Positions 18,649 to 28,979 of a stretch of 64,000 nucleotides of DNA are shown here, piece by piece. Position 1 is the first letter of the stretch, and every line of letters starts with the position of its first letter. The notes beneath the pieces were generated by a model, which was not told the origin of the DNA, searched no databases, and saw nothing but the letters and a program-made list of their open reading frames with translations. The position numbers and the translations under genes were made by a program. Source of the DNA: Mucilaginibacter sp. KACC 22773 (GTDB lineage Bacteria; Bacteroidota; Bacteroidia; Sphingobacteriales; Sphingobacteriaceae); assembly GCF_028736215.1 (NCBI RefSeq), contig NZ_CP117883.1:3410001-3474000 (forward strand), written 5' to 3'.

Positions 18649-21600
18649 TCAGGCGATAAAAGGCGCCAGGCTGACCGACGGTCCCTCGTAGTCCTCGTGC
18701 AGTGTCGAGTAGTCCGAACCGTTGAATATTTTTTGCCGGAAGGATAGTTTCATTTCACCGGCAGCGATGTCCATACCGGCGTTGGTGATGAACACGGCGG
18801 AGGTATCACCGGCATGCACGTAGATAAATCCGGAAGCGGCGGTAACCGTCCCTCCTGTTGTCAGTTCCAGCCCGATACTGTCCTGCAAGAGCTCCGGCGG
18901 CAGGCGCGGATCGTTAAAAGGTTCGGGATTCCTGACCAGGATACCAAGGATACGGCGTACGCCATTCGCCGGGTTGGTATTGACAAACACGGTGATCACC
19001 GAGTGTTCCACCGGCTCCCAGGTTTTGATATCCAAACCGCCGAAGATCAGCCGGTCAAATTTCGTGGCATAGCGCAACACGTCATCAGGATCGTCCGTGG
19101 CGTCATCGTTGATCAGTTTTTTCAGGCGTTGTTCGATCTCGGCATCCGAGAAGATCAGCCCCAACGAATAGCAGGCATAAGCCGGGGGAGTCGCCGCCGC
19201 GTCCAGAATAAAACTTCCTGCCTGTTCCTGGAAAGTATGGAACCGCGAGGTGATGAAAGCAAATTTGTGTACTTCGGATTCTACGGCATTAAGAGACGCT
19301 TTGAACAGGGCGTTATACAACTGGCCCGGCTGAAGATCATCAAACTTGTACTGCTCCTGTTGCAACCTCCGGGTGACGGGTGACGGCATCCGGTGACAGG
19401 ATTCCAGCTCTGCGATCGCATTGAGCAGGTATAATACCTGCTGATCTTCGGGCAGGATCTTATAATTCTCCAGGGTAATCGGCGTTTCCTGCACCGGCGC
19501 AGAGACCAGGTTCGGGCTCAAAGCATGGCCTGCCGGGTCGATCAGGTAAAGTTTCAGCTCGATCTCCACTTTAGGCATGCCCTGGTAAACCTCCCAGTTG
19601 GCGAACATCGCATTGATATAGGGCTGGGTAAAGAATAACTTGACCTGCGGGTCATGACAAAACACCGGCTTGCTGAGGTTATAACGACTTTGGGCATCCG
19701 GAAAAGAACGCTCATAATCGATATAAGCTTTCAGGTTTGCCAGCTTGAATTCCTCCTGCCTGTCGGCGTCTTTAAGCAATTTGTACTGCGGGCTGGTCTT
19801 ATGGAAAAAGCCGACAGGCCCGACCGTTTTAAAACCGAAGATATGCGTCTTTTCACTACCGGCGGGGATATTCCCGTTCACCCGGTCTCTGGTCTTAATC
19901 CTGACAGCAAAAGTGGTATTCGGCCGCCATACCGGCTGTACCAGCCTGTTAAGACCATCGCTCAGTATCTGTACTTCCCTGATCACATGTTCCCCGGTGA
20001 TCGGGTTATCTACGTATCTTCTGTGAAGGCTATGGGTTTTATAGGTGATCTGGTTCAGATCTGTGGAAGTATCCAGGTCAGAGAATACGGCCAGCTCAGC
20101 CGGGATATCCACGCTTGCCGCCGCTATTTTGTCGAGGTAAACATCCAGTTTAGCGGTCTCCCGGTTAACCGAGACGAAGATATTTTTGTACTGCACCGCC
20201 TCCAGGCCCGAACTCAGGCAATTTACGGTGTATTGACCTTTCACCTCGATACCCCAGGCTTCCAGTTCATGGTAGCAGGTCAGCCAGACTGAATATTGCG
20301 GAACAGCGGCGAGGTCCGTATAGACTGCGGCGGGTGTACCAGGTGTGTTCTGCACGAGGTGCAGCGCGAAACCTTTTTTGAAACCGGTTTCCGCATCTTC
20401 CTGCACCTTATACAGTAAAGTACTTATACCTACAGTGAAAGGGCCGAACACCGCCGTTACTTCAAAAGCGAAGCTGCCATTCTCTACTTGGAGTACCGGT
20501 GCGAACGGAATGATCAGCGCATCGAACTTATCCTGAAAAGCATAAATGTTTTTCAGGGCTTCGATACCGCTCTCAGCGGTCCCGTAGAAACCTGGAACGG
20601 TTTCCAGGATACCGTTGACAATGCCGTCCCGGTTGCCGGTTTTATCCGCCGGTGAGTCCATCGGCCACTGTCCGGCCATTCCGGTTTGGGGAGCATAATC
20701 TTTGGCAAGTACCTCCCCCGCGGTAAAACTCCGGTTATAAAGCGTCAGGAACATCAGCGATTTCCCGGCTTCGGTATCGTGGCTATTCCCGGGATCCGTC
20801 CCGGTAAGGAACTGGTCGGGCAGCCTGAAATACCCGCCGGCCACGAGGTCCCCCGTATAATCCATCGGGGCAGCCTGGTTCAGGCTGATGCGGATGCTGT
20901 CAATGGGTTTGTCAACATCGTCGTACGATACACTTGCCCCCTGCTGGTCCCGTGACACCCGGAAGTTTTGTTGCGTGACGTCATTCGGCAATACCAGTCC
21001 GAAGATCCAGCGGGTGTAAGTTCGTTTGTTGAAATCGATACTCAAGGCGTTCTGGTTGGCGCCCAGATCCAGTTTAACCTGCGAAACCGGCTGCGGGAAC
21101 CTGATCTGCAGCGTCCCCCATTTACCCTTTGACCGCAGGCCCCTGCCGGGCAAATAACTATTGTCGGCTACGCTTCCGTTCAGGTTAAAAAGGGTAAAGG
21201 TAAGCCCCTGCTGGTAAAAGGGCTCACCGGGTCCGAAGACGGTACCGGTAATTTCATCCTTCCAGCTGACCACCTGGTCACCGATGATGTCGTCGTAGCA
21301 AAAGATCGCCTTCCTGGGAAAGCTATGCCCGTCCAGGTCGGAAGTGGCCGTGTCCGTGCCTGAAAGGTAACTGAACATATTCTGCGATAACAGGCGGATC
21401 TTGTTGTATTTATTCGGCTCCTGGTATTGCCAGTAGCCCGGTTTTAAAGCCGCAAGATCTACGGGATCAGGTCCGGTGTTGGATTCGACGATAGCGGTAA
21501 CCGCCTCATAAATATTATATGGCATCCACTGCCCGCTGGTCAGGTCGGCACCCGACCACGCAAAGATCTCGACATTGCTCAGCTCAAACTGGTGTTTCAC

Positions 21601-24600
21601 CTGGTCATCGACTCCTTTCTGCGGCGGCAACCATTCTATATAGCCGTCCGGCAGCTGGTTCAGTGCGCCCCCCAATGGCAATAAAGCAGCACGGTCGGGA
21701 ATTTTCGGAACGTTCGACAGGTCCAGCAGGTTGTCCTGCGGGATCACGGGTTTTAACAGGTTAATATCGATAAAGCTATCCATGGGAACGGTCACGATAT
21801 TCGCCTGGTCAGCAATCTTATAGTCATAAAACCAGCTGCTGTCGCCGGGGGCCGGGATAACCGGAGAATTTTCTATCGTCACATAATTGACCGTAAATGT
21901 CTCGTTGGACAATATACTGGTCGCTACCGCAGGCAGGTAGCCCTTCGCTGTGTCGGGCAGCTGCAGCACCGGTATCGGCGCGAGCAGCGGGTTCTTGTCT
22001 TTGTTGAAGTGCCAGCTGATATCCACCTTCACTTTGATCGTTTTGAAGATGATATGGACTTTCACCTCCAGGCCGCCCGTAATATTAAACGGATGCGGCG
22101 CCTCCACGGCCAGGTAAACGCTGACCGACAGGCCCAGTTTTACGCAGAATACCTTCAGGTAAGCGTAGCCGCCAAAGTCGATCCTGCCGCCAACCTGGAT
22201 GGGTTTGAAACTTAAGAAACCGCTCAGGTCAAGGTAAGCCCCGATACCAAACGACGCCGGACCAAATTTCCGGCTGAAATCGAACTTGGCCCCCGCTCCC
22301 GCTTTGATACCGCTGGAGGACAGCATCAGGTAAGCATAGCCCTGGAACAGCGATAAGATCTTAGCCTGGATCCGCTGGCTTTCCGGCAGGTCGCGCCCGG
22401 CGTTGATATACCACCTGGAGGAATCATTAAAATAGAAGGCCATTTCCAGGTAGCCGTGGATGCCCAGGATGTCGCCGTTATAGCTGCCGCCGGAGGGCAC
22501 GTCATAATCCACGGAGAACTTCGCCTGGAAGGATTTTCCGTCGATGGCGATAAAGGCGCTGAAAGGCGGATCATTGGGATCGTTCAGCCCGATCCGGGAG
22601 CTCAGGATGGCCGCCTGTCCCTGGATAAGGAAACAGTCGGATAAACCCAGGACGACAAAAAGCTTGCTGGAAAAGATCAGCCCGGAGTCGAAAGCGGTCG
22701 CGAAAGAAACCCCTGCCCCGATCGAATACCCGGAACGGGAAGCGAATTTATCGACCTCAATCCCTTCATGCCCGGTGATGATGCTTGGCGCTTTATAGTA
22801 TTCCCACCAGTCGCTGTCTTCCGTTAAGGGAGGATGCGTATTCGCGGCCTCTTTTGCCGGCAGGTAGTGTTTACCGAACAGGCCCCGGAACCCGTAGATT
22901 CCAAGCCCCGTAGATGCAAGCGGGATCGGGATGGACAGTTCCAGTCCCAGGTCGACCAGGAAGGCCGGGACACTGGGCTGAAGTTTCATGCCGGCGCTGC
23001 CGCCGATCTTAAATTTCGGCATGGTTACGGTCACGGCACCGGTGTATTCGGTAGAGGCGTCGGAACCCGGTATGTTCGGGTTGTGCATTCCCAGGAATCC
23101 CTTAAGGATAAACGCCGCGCTGTCCTTGGTCGCGGTGCCGGGGATCGTCAGGTCGATCGCGATGCCGTCGATGCTCAGGTATTGGTGGAATTCCAGTCCG
23201 GGTCCGTCATCTGTCGTATAATAATATTTGATCCCGTTCCCGCTAGCCTTGAAACCCGCGCTCCCGGCATTGATCATGCCATCAAAACCGAAAAACTGGT
23301 AGTTCCTGTCGTGTTCCTTATAGGGTGCATTATGGGCGCCCAGCGTGAGGTTACTGACTTCCAGTTTAACCGGTCCTACGCTTAAGCGGAAGGATTTCGG
23401 GATAACGAGGCCGCCGCCTTCAAATTCAATTCCTCCATCGCTCCAGATCAAGAGTTTCTTGATATCAATCCCCGTCGGCAGCACCTCCCCCAGTAATGGT
23501 ACGTTGGCTGTAAAATCCAATTGCCCGGCAACGTCAAGGTAATACCCCCTGGCTTTTTTGCCGATGGCCAGGCTGTGCACATGAAAGTCAAATACCTCCG
23601 GAATGGACAAGGTAATCAGGTCGGGTGACGGCAAAGCGGTGATACTGAAATCACCATTATCAGCAATGCTTACCTGGATACCGATCTCGGCCGGGTTCCC
23701 GGCTTTCCCGAACTTATTAAGTTTCAGCTTGCCGCTGATCTCGGTATCCACAATGGCCCCCTGCCGGAAGGTCATGGAAAACTTATCCAGTTCGACAGAA
23801 AAGTTGTCAAACTTACGATAAAGCACACCGTTCGATTCAAGCGTAATCTTCCCGGATACTCCCCCGGTCCCGATCAGCAGATTGTCAGCGCGAAGTGAGG
23901 CACTGGTCTTCGAGGTATCATCATTCCCAAATTTGGTGAATTCAATAAAGGCCTCCTGAACATACAATCCTACAAAATCAACCGGGTACCCGGCGGCATC
24001 TGCTTCCGGGATATTCGTTGTACGGCTCAGGTCAAGTTTGGCATTGGTGAAACCAATGATCAGGCCCGTATTCCCAATCTGGGAATATTCAGGAATAAGT
24101 GAACCGGCCAGTTCTAACTGTGAGCCGATCCCGGCCTCTGTATCAAAGTAGAACGAAGCTTCGGCAAATTTGAAGATCGTTTTTTTGTTGGGAATAACCG
24201 TCCCGTCGAGATTAACAGGTTGTAATACATTTAAAGGAAACTCAATGCCGGCAGAAAGGGTAAGGCTTGCCTTAACTTTAGGAGTAATTAATTTCTTAAT
24301 ATAATCCTCTATCCCATTAGGCACAATCAACTTATAAAACTGCTGCAATTTTCTTTTTGTCTCATCCAGGTTCCCATCAAAAATATAAACAGCAAACATT
24401 ACTTCAGAGATGCTTTGCGGTAGATTTGGATTCTGACTGATCGAAGTTGCTACGGATTGAACGGTGGGTTCCTGACCAGCCGGAAGGCTTAATCCCGCAG
24501 AAGGATAGATGGTATTAATATCGTTTACAAGTTGTTGAAAATTAGAAACCGATGTATTTGATTTTTTTATGAATAAATTCAAAACATTTGCAATCACCTG

Positions 24601-25011
24601 TTCCGGCGATACCCGAAAAATCTGCAATCCCAACTCATAAAGCCCCTCTGGACTGAAAGAAAAATTTTGCAGGTTAAAAGATTTTAGAAAAGCCAGAATT
24701 TGCCATTCATATTGAATGGATACGGGGAATGAGGAAATTAAACTATCCCCTTCGTCTTCGGGATTAAGCACCAGCCTTAACCCGAAAGGAAGATTGAGTC
24801 CCAAGTTTTTCGTAATAACATCCAGGCTGTAAAACGCTGTATCCCCACGGTGGCTTTTAGAATATTGCAAATTTTTATAGTGAATACTATCCAACAGCCC
24901 GTCTAGTCCACTTTCCGCAAAATGTAAAAATTCAGGAAGGTCATCGACTGACATTATTTCAGAGAGTCTTGGATAATATCTATTGTTGACAATGGGTTTC
25001 AGATCCGGCAT
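18649..25011 (-). CDS. giant beta-rich protein (DUF6603-like) with LamG-like region
   Basis: 2120 residues starting MPDLKPIVNNRYYPRLSEIM, with no signal peptide. Residues 1-260 are helical. About 260-1050 is a long series of amphipathic beta-strands with hydrophobic Gly-rich segments (VPAFLVDLGLELSIPIPLAST, GIYGFRGLFGKHYLPA) that recalls the DUF6603 group. About 1430-1650 looks LamG/concanavalin-like (MAGQWPMDSPADKTGNRDGIV). The C-terminal 450 residues are mixed. The first 250 codons are clearly AT-rich and the rest is GC-rich: the 60-base line at 24541 has 15 G+C, the one at 20041 has 30. The gene is therefore a mosaic. It starts 164 bp after the SUKH gene, the largest gap in the operon, which may hold an internal promoter. 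Function unknown. Confidence 0.6.
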   Translation of the reverse strand: MPDLKPIVNNRYYPRLSEIMSVDDLPEFLHFAESGLDGLLDSIHYKNLQYSKSHRGDTAFYSLDVITKNLGLNLPFGLRLVLNPEDEGDSLISSFPVSIQYEWQILAFLKSFNLQNFSFSPEGLYELGLQIFRVSPEQVIANVLNLFIKKSNTSVSNFQQLVNDINTIYPSAGLSLPAGQEPTVQSVATSISQNPNLPQSISEVMFAVYIFDGNLDETKRKLQQFYKLIVPNGIEDYIKKLITPKVKASLTLSAGIEFPLNVLQPVNLDGTVIPNKKTIFKFAEASFYFDTEAGIGSQLELAGSLIPEYSQIGNTGLIIGFTNAKLDLSRTTNIPEADAAGYPVDFVGLYVQEAFIEFTKFGNDDTSKTSASLRADNLLIGTGGVSGKITLESNGVLYRKFDNFSVELDKFSMTFRQGAIVDTEISGKLKLNKFGKAGNPAEIGIQVSIADNGDFSITALPSPDLITLSIPEVFDFHVHSLAIGKKARGYYLDVAGQLDFTANVPLLGEVLPTGIDIKKLLIWSDGGIEFEGGGLVIPKSFRLSVGPVKLEVSNLTLGAHNAPYKEHDRNYQFFGFDGMINAGSAGFKASGNGIKYYYTTDDGPGLEFHQYLSIDGIAIDLTIPGTATKDSAAFILKGFLGMHNPNIPGSDASTEYTGAVTVTMPKFKIGGSAGMKLQPSVPAFLVDLGLELSIPIPLASTGLGIYGFRGLFGKHYLPAKEAANTHPPLTEDSDWWEYYKAPSIITGHEGIEVDKFASRSGYSIGAGVSFATAFDSGLIFSSKLFVVLGLSDCFLIQGQAAILSSRIGLNDPNDPPFSAFIAIDGKSFQAKFSVDYDVPSGGSYNGDILGIHGYLEMAFYFNDSSRWYINAGRDLPESQRIQAKILSLFQGYAYLMLSSSGIKAGAGAKFDFSRKFGPASFGIGAYLDLSGFLSFKPIQVGGRIDFGGYAYLKVFCVKLGLSVSVYLAVEAPHPFNITGGLEVKVHIIFKTIKVKVDISWHFNKDKNPLLAPIPVLQLPDTAKGYLPAVATSILSNETFTVNYVTIENSPVIPAPGDSSWFYDYKIADQANIVTVPMDSFIDINLLKPVIPQDNLLDLSNVPKIPDRAALLPLGGALNQLPDGYIEWLPPQKGVDDQVKHQFELSNVEIFAWSGADLTSGQWMPYNIYEAVTAIVESNTGPDPVDLAALKPGYWQYQEPNKYNKIRLLSQNMFSYLSGTDTATSDLDGHSFPRKAIFCYDDIIGDQVVSWKDEITGTVFGPGEPFYQQGLTFTLFNLNGSVADNSYLPGRGLRSKGKWGTLQIRFPQPVSQVKLDLGANQNALSIDFNKRTYTRWIFGLVLPNDVTQQNFRVSRDQQGASVSYDDVDKPIDSIRISLNQAAPMDYTGDLVAGGYFRLPDQFLTGTDPGNSHDTEAGKSLMFLTLYNRSFTAGEVLAKDYAPQTGMAGQWPMDSPADKTGNRDGIVNGILETVPGFYGTAESGIEALKNIYAFQDKFDALIIPFAPVLQVENGSFAFEVTAVFGPFTVGISTLLYKVQEDAETGFKKGFALHLVQNTPGTPAAVYTDLAAVPQYSVWLTCYHELEAWGIEVKGQYTVNCLSSGLEAVQYKNIFVSVNRETAKLDVYLDKIAAASVDIPAELAVFSDLDTSTDLNQITYKTHSLHRRYVDNPITGEHVIREVQILSDGLNRLVQPVWRPNTTFAVRIKTRDRVNGNIPAGSEKTHIFGFKTVGPVGFFHKTSPQYKLLKDADRQEEFKLANLKAYIDYERSFPDAQSRYNLSKPVFCHDPQVKLFFTQPYINAMFANWEVYQGMPKVEIELKLYLIDPAGHALSPNLVSAPVQETPITLENYKILPEDQQVLYLLNAIAELESCHRMPSPVTRRLQQEQYKFDDLQPGQLYNALFKASLNAVESEVHKFAFITSRFHTFQEQAGSFILDAAATPPAYACYSLGLIFSDAEIEQRLKKLINDDATDDPDDVLRYATKFDRLIFGGLDIKTWEPVEHSVITVFVNTNPANGVRRILGILVRNPEPFNDPRLPPELLQDSIGLELTTGGTVTAASGFIYVHAGDTSAVFITNAGMDIAAGEMKLSFRQKIFNGSDYSTLHEDYEGPSVSLAPFIA

Positions 25012-25175
25012 AATTCATTTTATTTTAAGGACAGGTCGCGAATTCGTGTGAATTTGATCTGCGCAATGCAGTCTGATTCGACACGCAATTAACCACCTGG
25101 ATAATGATACATTTTATTATAAGATACAGCGCAAGGCATTAGTCTGCCAGAAATCCATTTGGAATAAGATTTTAA

Positions 25176-25667
25176 TCAGAATGGATTTATTCCACTTAAT
25201 ATCTTTTTTATTCCCGACTCGATATACTTAGATAAATTAATGTCTAATTCACGGATCCAGAAACCTTCGCTCGCCGGCTGTTTATACAACACCGCTTGAT
25301 AGGTCATGGGATCTTGTCCCTGATCGAGATACACGAACACGAACTGGTCGGACCCACCGTACACGTCAATAACATAAAAAGGACGTTCTATACTAAATGT
25401 ACGACCGAACGCAGTAAGGTTTCTCCTGGCATACTGTTGCAACTCTTCCTGGGTATCACTTAAACCGTAATCCAATACATAACAATAGTTGCCTGCAAGA
25501 AAGAGTAGTTCCCGGAGAGCAGCCGGAAAGGTATGCCCGTTGTTATATTTAGCTTCTAAACTGAGAATTTCCGCTTCAGTTATTGGCCCTAATGTTTTAA
25601 CAAAACCAGATCCTTGATTTGTAACGGAACGATTGTTATTTAATAGTGTTAAATATTTGATATCCAT
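25176..25667 (-). CDS. SUKH (SMI1/KNR4) family immunity protein
   Basis: 163 residues with the SMI1/KNR4 pattern: LGPITEAEILSLEAKY, then TFPAALRELLFLAGN, then a beta-rich core (PFYVIDVYGGSDQFVFVYL) and a C-terminal helix. SUKH proteins are the commonest immunity proteins of bacterial polymorphic toxins and bind nuclease- and deaminase-type toxins directly in the cytoplasm. The gene starts 18 bp after the stop of the 1097-aa protein whose C-terminus looks like a nucleic-acid deaminase. Gene order and family therefore agree on an immunity role. Both genes are AT-rich, unlike the outer parts of the operon. Confidence 0.8.
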   Translation of the reverse strand: MDIKYLTLLNNNRSVTNQGSGFVKTLGPITEAEILSLEAKYNNGHTFPAALRELLFLAGNYCYVLDYGLSDTQEELQQYARRNLTAFGRTFSIERPFYVIDVYGGSDQFVFVYLDQGQDPMTYQAVLYKQPASEGFWIRELDINLSKYIESGIKKILSGINPF

Positions 25668-25685
25668 AATAGATTTTTTGTCGAT

Positions 25686-28600
25686 TTATAATCTTGTTAT
25701 ATCCTTGATGCTATTAACATCCGGATGAGCAATAAATTTAATATTCAAAATTTTTCCGTCTAATTTAGCCTGTAGCACTAAGGCTTGCAGATAGCGCTGA
25801 CAACTTGTGCAGGGTGCAATCACAGATGTAAATGTGATATCGAATCTGTTGCCCCTGTTATAATGTTTTTTTAAAAAATTAAGAGCAAACTTCAATTCTG
25901 TGTCGTTTATTCTTGGCCGTGGAGTACTGGAGTTATCTATCGCTTTTCTTCCGAATATTTCAAAATCTTCAAAGTCGGTTTCAATGAAGTCGTTTTTAAT
26001 CGAAATGCTTGAATTAAAAATCAGATTTTCGCGTTCTGCATCACCTGAAAAAAAATTTTCTTTAATATTTAATTGAATCGACAGGCCATCCTGATAAATA
26101 TCCTGGGTAACGAACAGCCTGTTAGATAATTTAAATTCTATTTGAGCATCTCCGGCCAAAGGCAAACTGTCCACATACAATTCACTTAACTCGATCACTT
26201 CATCTTTCGCAAGACCTTCGATTTTAACCAATTTGATAAAATTCTTGGTTACATAATCCCAGATACCTAACTTATTTCTTTGTACTAGAGTACCGACGGC
26301 AGCATCTTCCAGCGAGGATCGTAATATTTCGAGCGCATTGGCACTTGTATAAATATCTTTTCCGGTTCTTGCCGGTTTCAAAACATCGAAAAGCAACTGG
26401 ATCCCGTTTGGATATTCGGCGATCCGTTCAAAAACTACATCGTCCAATTGAATGACGCTCCCATATTCCTTCAGAAATTGTACTCTCGTATCATATGATA
26501 CAACCTGTAAAATATCTTTGAGGTTATCTGAATCGTAAAAACGCAATATCGCATCAACCAATGCCTGGTTTGTTATAAAATCAATAATTTTAGCTTCATC
26601 GATCCCATTATTAAATAACGACAGCCAATTTTGAATAGCAAATCCCTCACCTTGGTTAAGCACTCTCCAGGCTTCTTCACTCGTGCTTTTGAAAGCTTCC
26701 CAAAAGGCCAGTTGTTGCTTGTCTGATAAGGGGATATACTTAGCTAAAATATAATTTGTAGCACCTTGCAAATCCAAATGGTTTAGGTCGTTGCCAAACT
26801 GGGCAGTGGTCACGGGCCCATCACCTTTAATTCGCCTTAACAAGGCTTCCATCTCGTCAGTTAGGGTGTTGGCGGGTACGGAAGGAAGCAAATCCAAAGC
26901 TTCAGTGGCACTCTTAACCGCTTGCGCACCTGTAACTCCGGCTACTGTTGCTGATAAAAAGAGGATGCTCAAAAAAACCTTTTGTATTTTCTCCAACATC
27001 GCGCGTTTCTTTACATCATGTTCGTCGTAAAGCAAATAAGTCTGAAAATGGGTTAGCGTTGCAGCTGATAAACTTACAACCTGGCTTCCAGCCTCTAAAC
27101 CACGCCATACTTCAACAGCTTCTTCTGCTGGTAATGCCCCTTCCAAAGCCTGACCTACTTTTGTAAAATACCTCAAATAACTTAGGTCCTCCAATAATCC
27201 AAATCCACCTGAAACAAAGAACAGCGCCAATTCCACAGCTATATTTATTCCAAGGGCTACCTTTGCATCGAATGCAGCAAGCTCATCATACTCCTGGACA
27301 TAATGAAACAAAAAAGCAGGGATAGTTGATTTCTGAGGAATAGAGAACTCCAGGTTTGCCTGAAAACCAGTAAGGCTAATTACCTGGTAAAGATGAAAAC
27401 GTCCAAAAAACACGGGAGTCGACGTAGTGTAAGACGATGCCACACCTTCACTCTCAAAATATTCGGTTGTTTCTGTTATCTTATTAATTTTCAAACCTGC
27501 GCCATCAAAAGTGGAAGAGAATTTTATGTCAGTATGAACAGGGGTAGTCCCGTCTGTGGAATCCTTACTTGTAAAAGTGAGAACATTATTTCTATTAAAC
27601 TGACTGATATTCTGAATAAAATATGCCATAGGGTTCAGACTCCGCAGAATTGGAACCGCTCCAGTTGGCAGGTAGGTCAAATTATATTTAGATGTCAGCC
27701 AGGATCTATAAACCGCATAAACAAAACATTTCCTGTAGGTTTGTTCTTCTATAAGCCAGCTGGGGATCAACATCCTACTCAGTATATTATCTTCCAGTAA
27801 TTTATATAAAGTTTCGAAGCGAGTCGTGATTCCGTCCTGTTTTTCCAATAAAAAATCCAAAAAAGCATCGGAATCAGCGACGGTTATGCCCGCTGCCAGC
27901 TTGATGATAAAATCTTCGTCTTTATACCCCAGTGCTTTATAATTGCACATTACTTCCAGTAAGTATTTTAAAACAACAAACGGAAAGACTGATATGCTTA
28001 TAGCCGGGAGAAATCTTATCAAATAATTCAACTTCTCACTTTCATCCTGGTCCATCAAATCATCCTGCAACGCGTAACATACGTCGTAAAAATTAGCCAG
28101 ACCCGTATAATAAGTCCAATACTCCGTATAATTAGCGGGGGAAGAAAAAACAGCGTCAAAGCTATTTTGCTGAATCAATGAGCTTTCCGGGTGGTAGTAA
28201 TGGCCCCAACTTCTCTTTAATATAAATACGGCCTTCTGAACGTCCGTAAGGTCATTTAAGTTATAAGAAGGATCATTTGCCATCGAATCAATAACGCTCA
28301 TGGAATTTGCATCGACAATTAAAGGAAGGATCTCCCTTATGATATAATTAATCTTCAGGGCTATTGCAGTGGTGATCTTTTTAAATCTTCTTTTCTCAGT
28401 GTCGTTGATTGTCCACCCGTTGACGATGCTACCAAAATTTTTCCAAAAAAAGTATCCACCGTAAAACGAATGGTTCTGGTCATTCTCGTAAGTTTCTCCG
28501 GCTAAACCAGCCGGTACATCGATTTCATAGTCGACAACCTTTACATCTTCGTAGACAGCCTTCTTATAATTTTTTACCCGTTTGTTGTCTGGTCCAGCGG

Positions 28601-28979
28601 CGAGGCTAAATGTATACTTTTTTTCACGATAATAATATTCGTATGGTGCCCCATAGTCAATACGGCTTATCGTAATCGTGTCCCCTATATTTGCTCTGAT
28701 TTTAGAAAAATCGTATTTATATTTAGTTAAAATAAGTTCGATGCTTACGTTGTCTATCGGCGAATATTGAATATATTTCAGGAATGCTTGTTCAAGATAA
28801 TAGCCCTCCAACCCTCCGCGAGCCTTATGTTCATCTCTGAAGTCGGCGGTTTGATGATATCGATATGTAGCGGCGTCAAAAAAACGAACCAAAAAACCAT
28901 CGGTATCAAAAACGATCGGCTCAGAAAATCCATCGATATTAACGGCCGTACCATCAGTTTTTAAAATTGCGTTTTTCAT
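25686..28979 (-). CDS. polymorphic toxin with C-terminal deaminase-like domain
   Basis: 1097 residues, no signal peptide. The last 75 residues contain NDTELKFALNFLKKHY and, about 27 residues further, APCTSCQRYL. A (D/H)-x-E motif followed by P-C-x2-C is the zinc-binding and proton-shuttling pattern of the cytidine-deaminase superfamily, and the D-[ST]-E-x-K version recalls the BURPS668_1122-type toxin deaminases. The middle has hydrophobic stretches (VALGINIAVELALFFVSGGFG, VFLSILFLSATVAGVTGAQAV) that could help membrane passage. The N-terminal 500 residues are of unknown family and may be the delivery part. It overlaps the upstream 725-aa gene as TAATG and is followed by a SUKH gene. Catalytic residues are complete; activity is inferred. 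Confidence 0.65.
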   Translation of the reverse strand: MKNAILKTDGTAVNIDGFSEPIVFDTDGFLVRFFDAATYRYHQTADFRDEHKARGGLEGYYLEQAFLKYIQYSPIDNVSIELILTKYKYDFSKIRANIGDTITISRIDYGAPYEYYYREKKYTFSLAAGPDNKRVKNYKKAVYEDVKVVDYEIDVPAGLAGETYENDQNHSFYGGYFFWKNFGSIVNGWTINDTEKRRFKKITTAIALKINYIIREILPLIVDANSMSVIDSMANDPSYNLNDLTDVQKAVFILKRSWGHYYHPESSLIQQNSFDAVFSSPANYTEYWTYYTGLANFYDVCYALQDDLMDQDESEKLNYLIRFLPAISISVFPFVVLKYLLEVMCNYKALGYKDEDFIIKLAAGITVADSDAFLDFLLEKQDGITTRFETLYKLLEDNILSRMLIPSWLIEEQTYRKCFVYAVYRSWLTSKYNLTYLPTGAVPILRSLNPMAYFIQNISQFNRNNVLTFTSKDSTDGTTPVHTDIKFSSTFDGAGLKINKITETTEYFESEGVASSYTTSTPVFFGRFHLYQVISLTGFQANLEFSIPQKSTIPAFLFHYVQEYDELAAFDAKVALGINIAVELALFFVSGGFGLLEDLSYLRYFTKVGQALEGALPAEEAVEVWRGLEAGSQVVSLSAATLTHFQTYLLYDEHDVKKRAMLEKIQKVFLSILFLSATVAGVTGAQAVKSATEALDLLPSVPANTLTDEMEALLRRIKGDGPVTTAQFGNDLNHLDLQGATNYILAKYIPLSDKQQLAFWEAFKSTSEEAWRVLNQGEGFAIQNWLSLFNNGIDEAKIIDFITNQALVDAILRFYDSDNLKDILQVVSYDTRVQFLKEYGSVIQLDDVVFERIAEYPNGIQLLFDVLKPARTGKDIYTSANALEILRSSLEDAAVGTLVQRNKLGIWDYVTKNFIKLVKIEGLAKDEVIELSELYVDSLPLAGDAQIEFKLSNRLFVTQDIYQDGLSIQLNIKENFFSGDAERENLIFNSSISIKNDFIETDFEDFEIFGRKAIDNSSTPRPRINDTELKFALNFLKKHYNRGNRFDITFTSVIAPCTSCQRYLQALVLQAKLDGKILNIKFIAHPDVNSIKDITRL

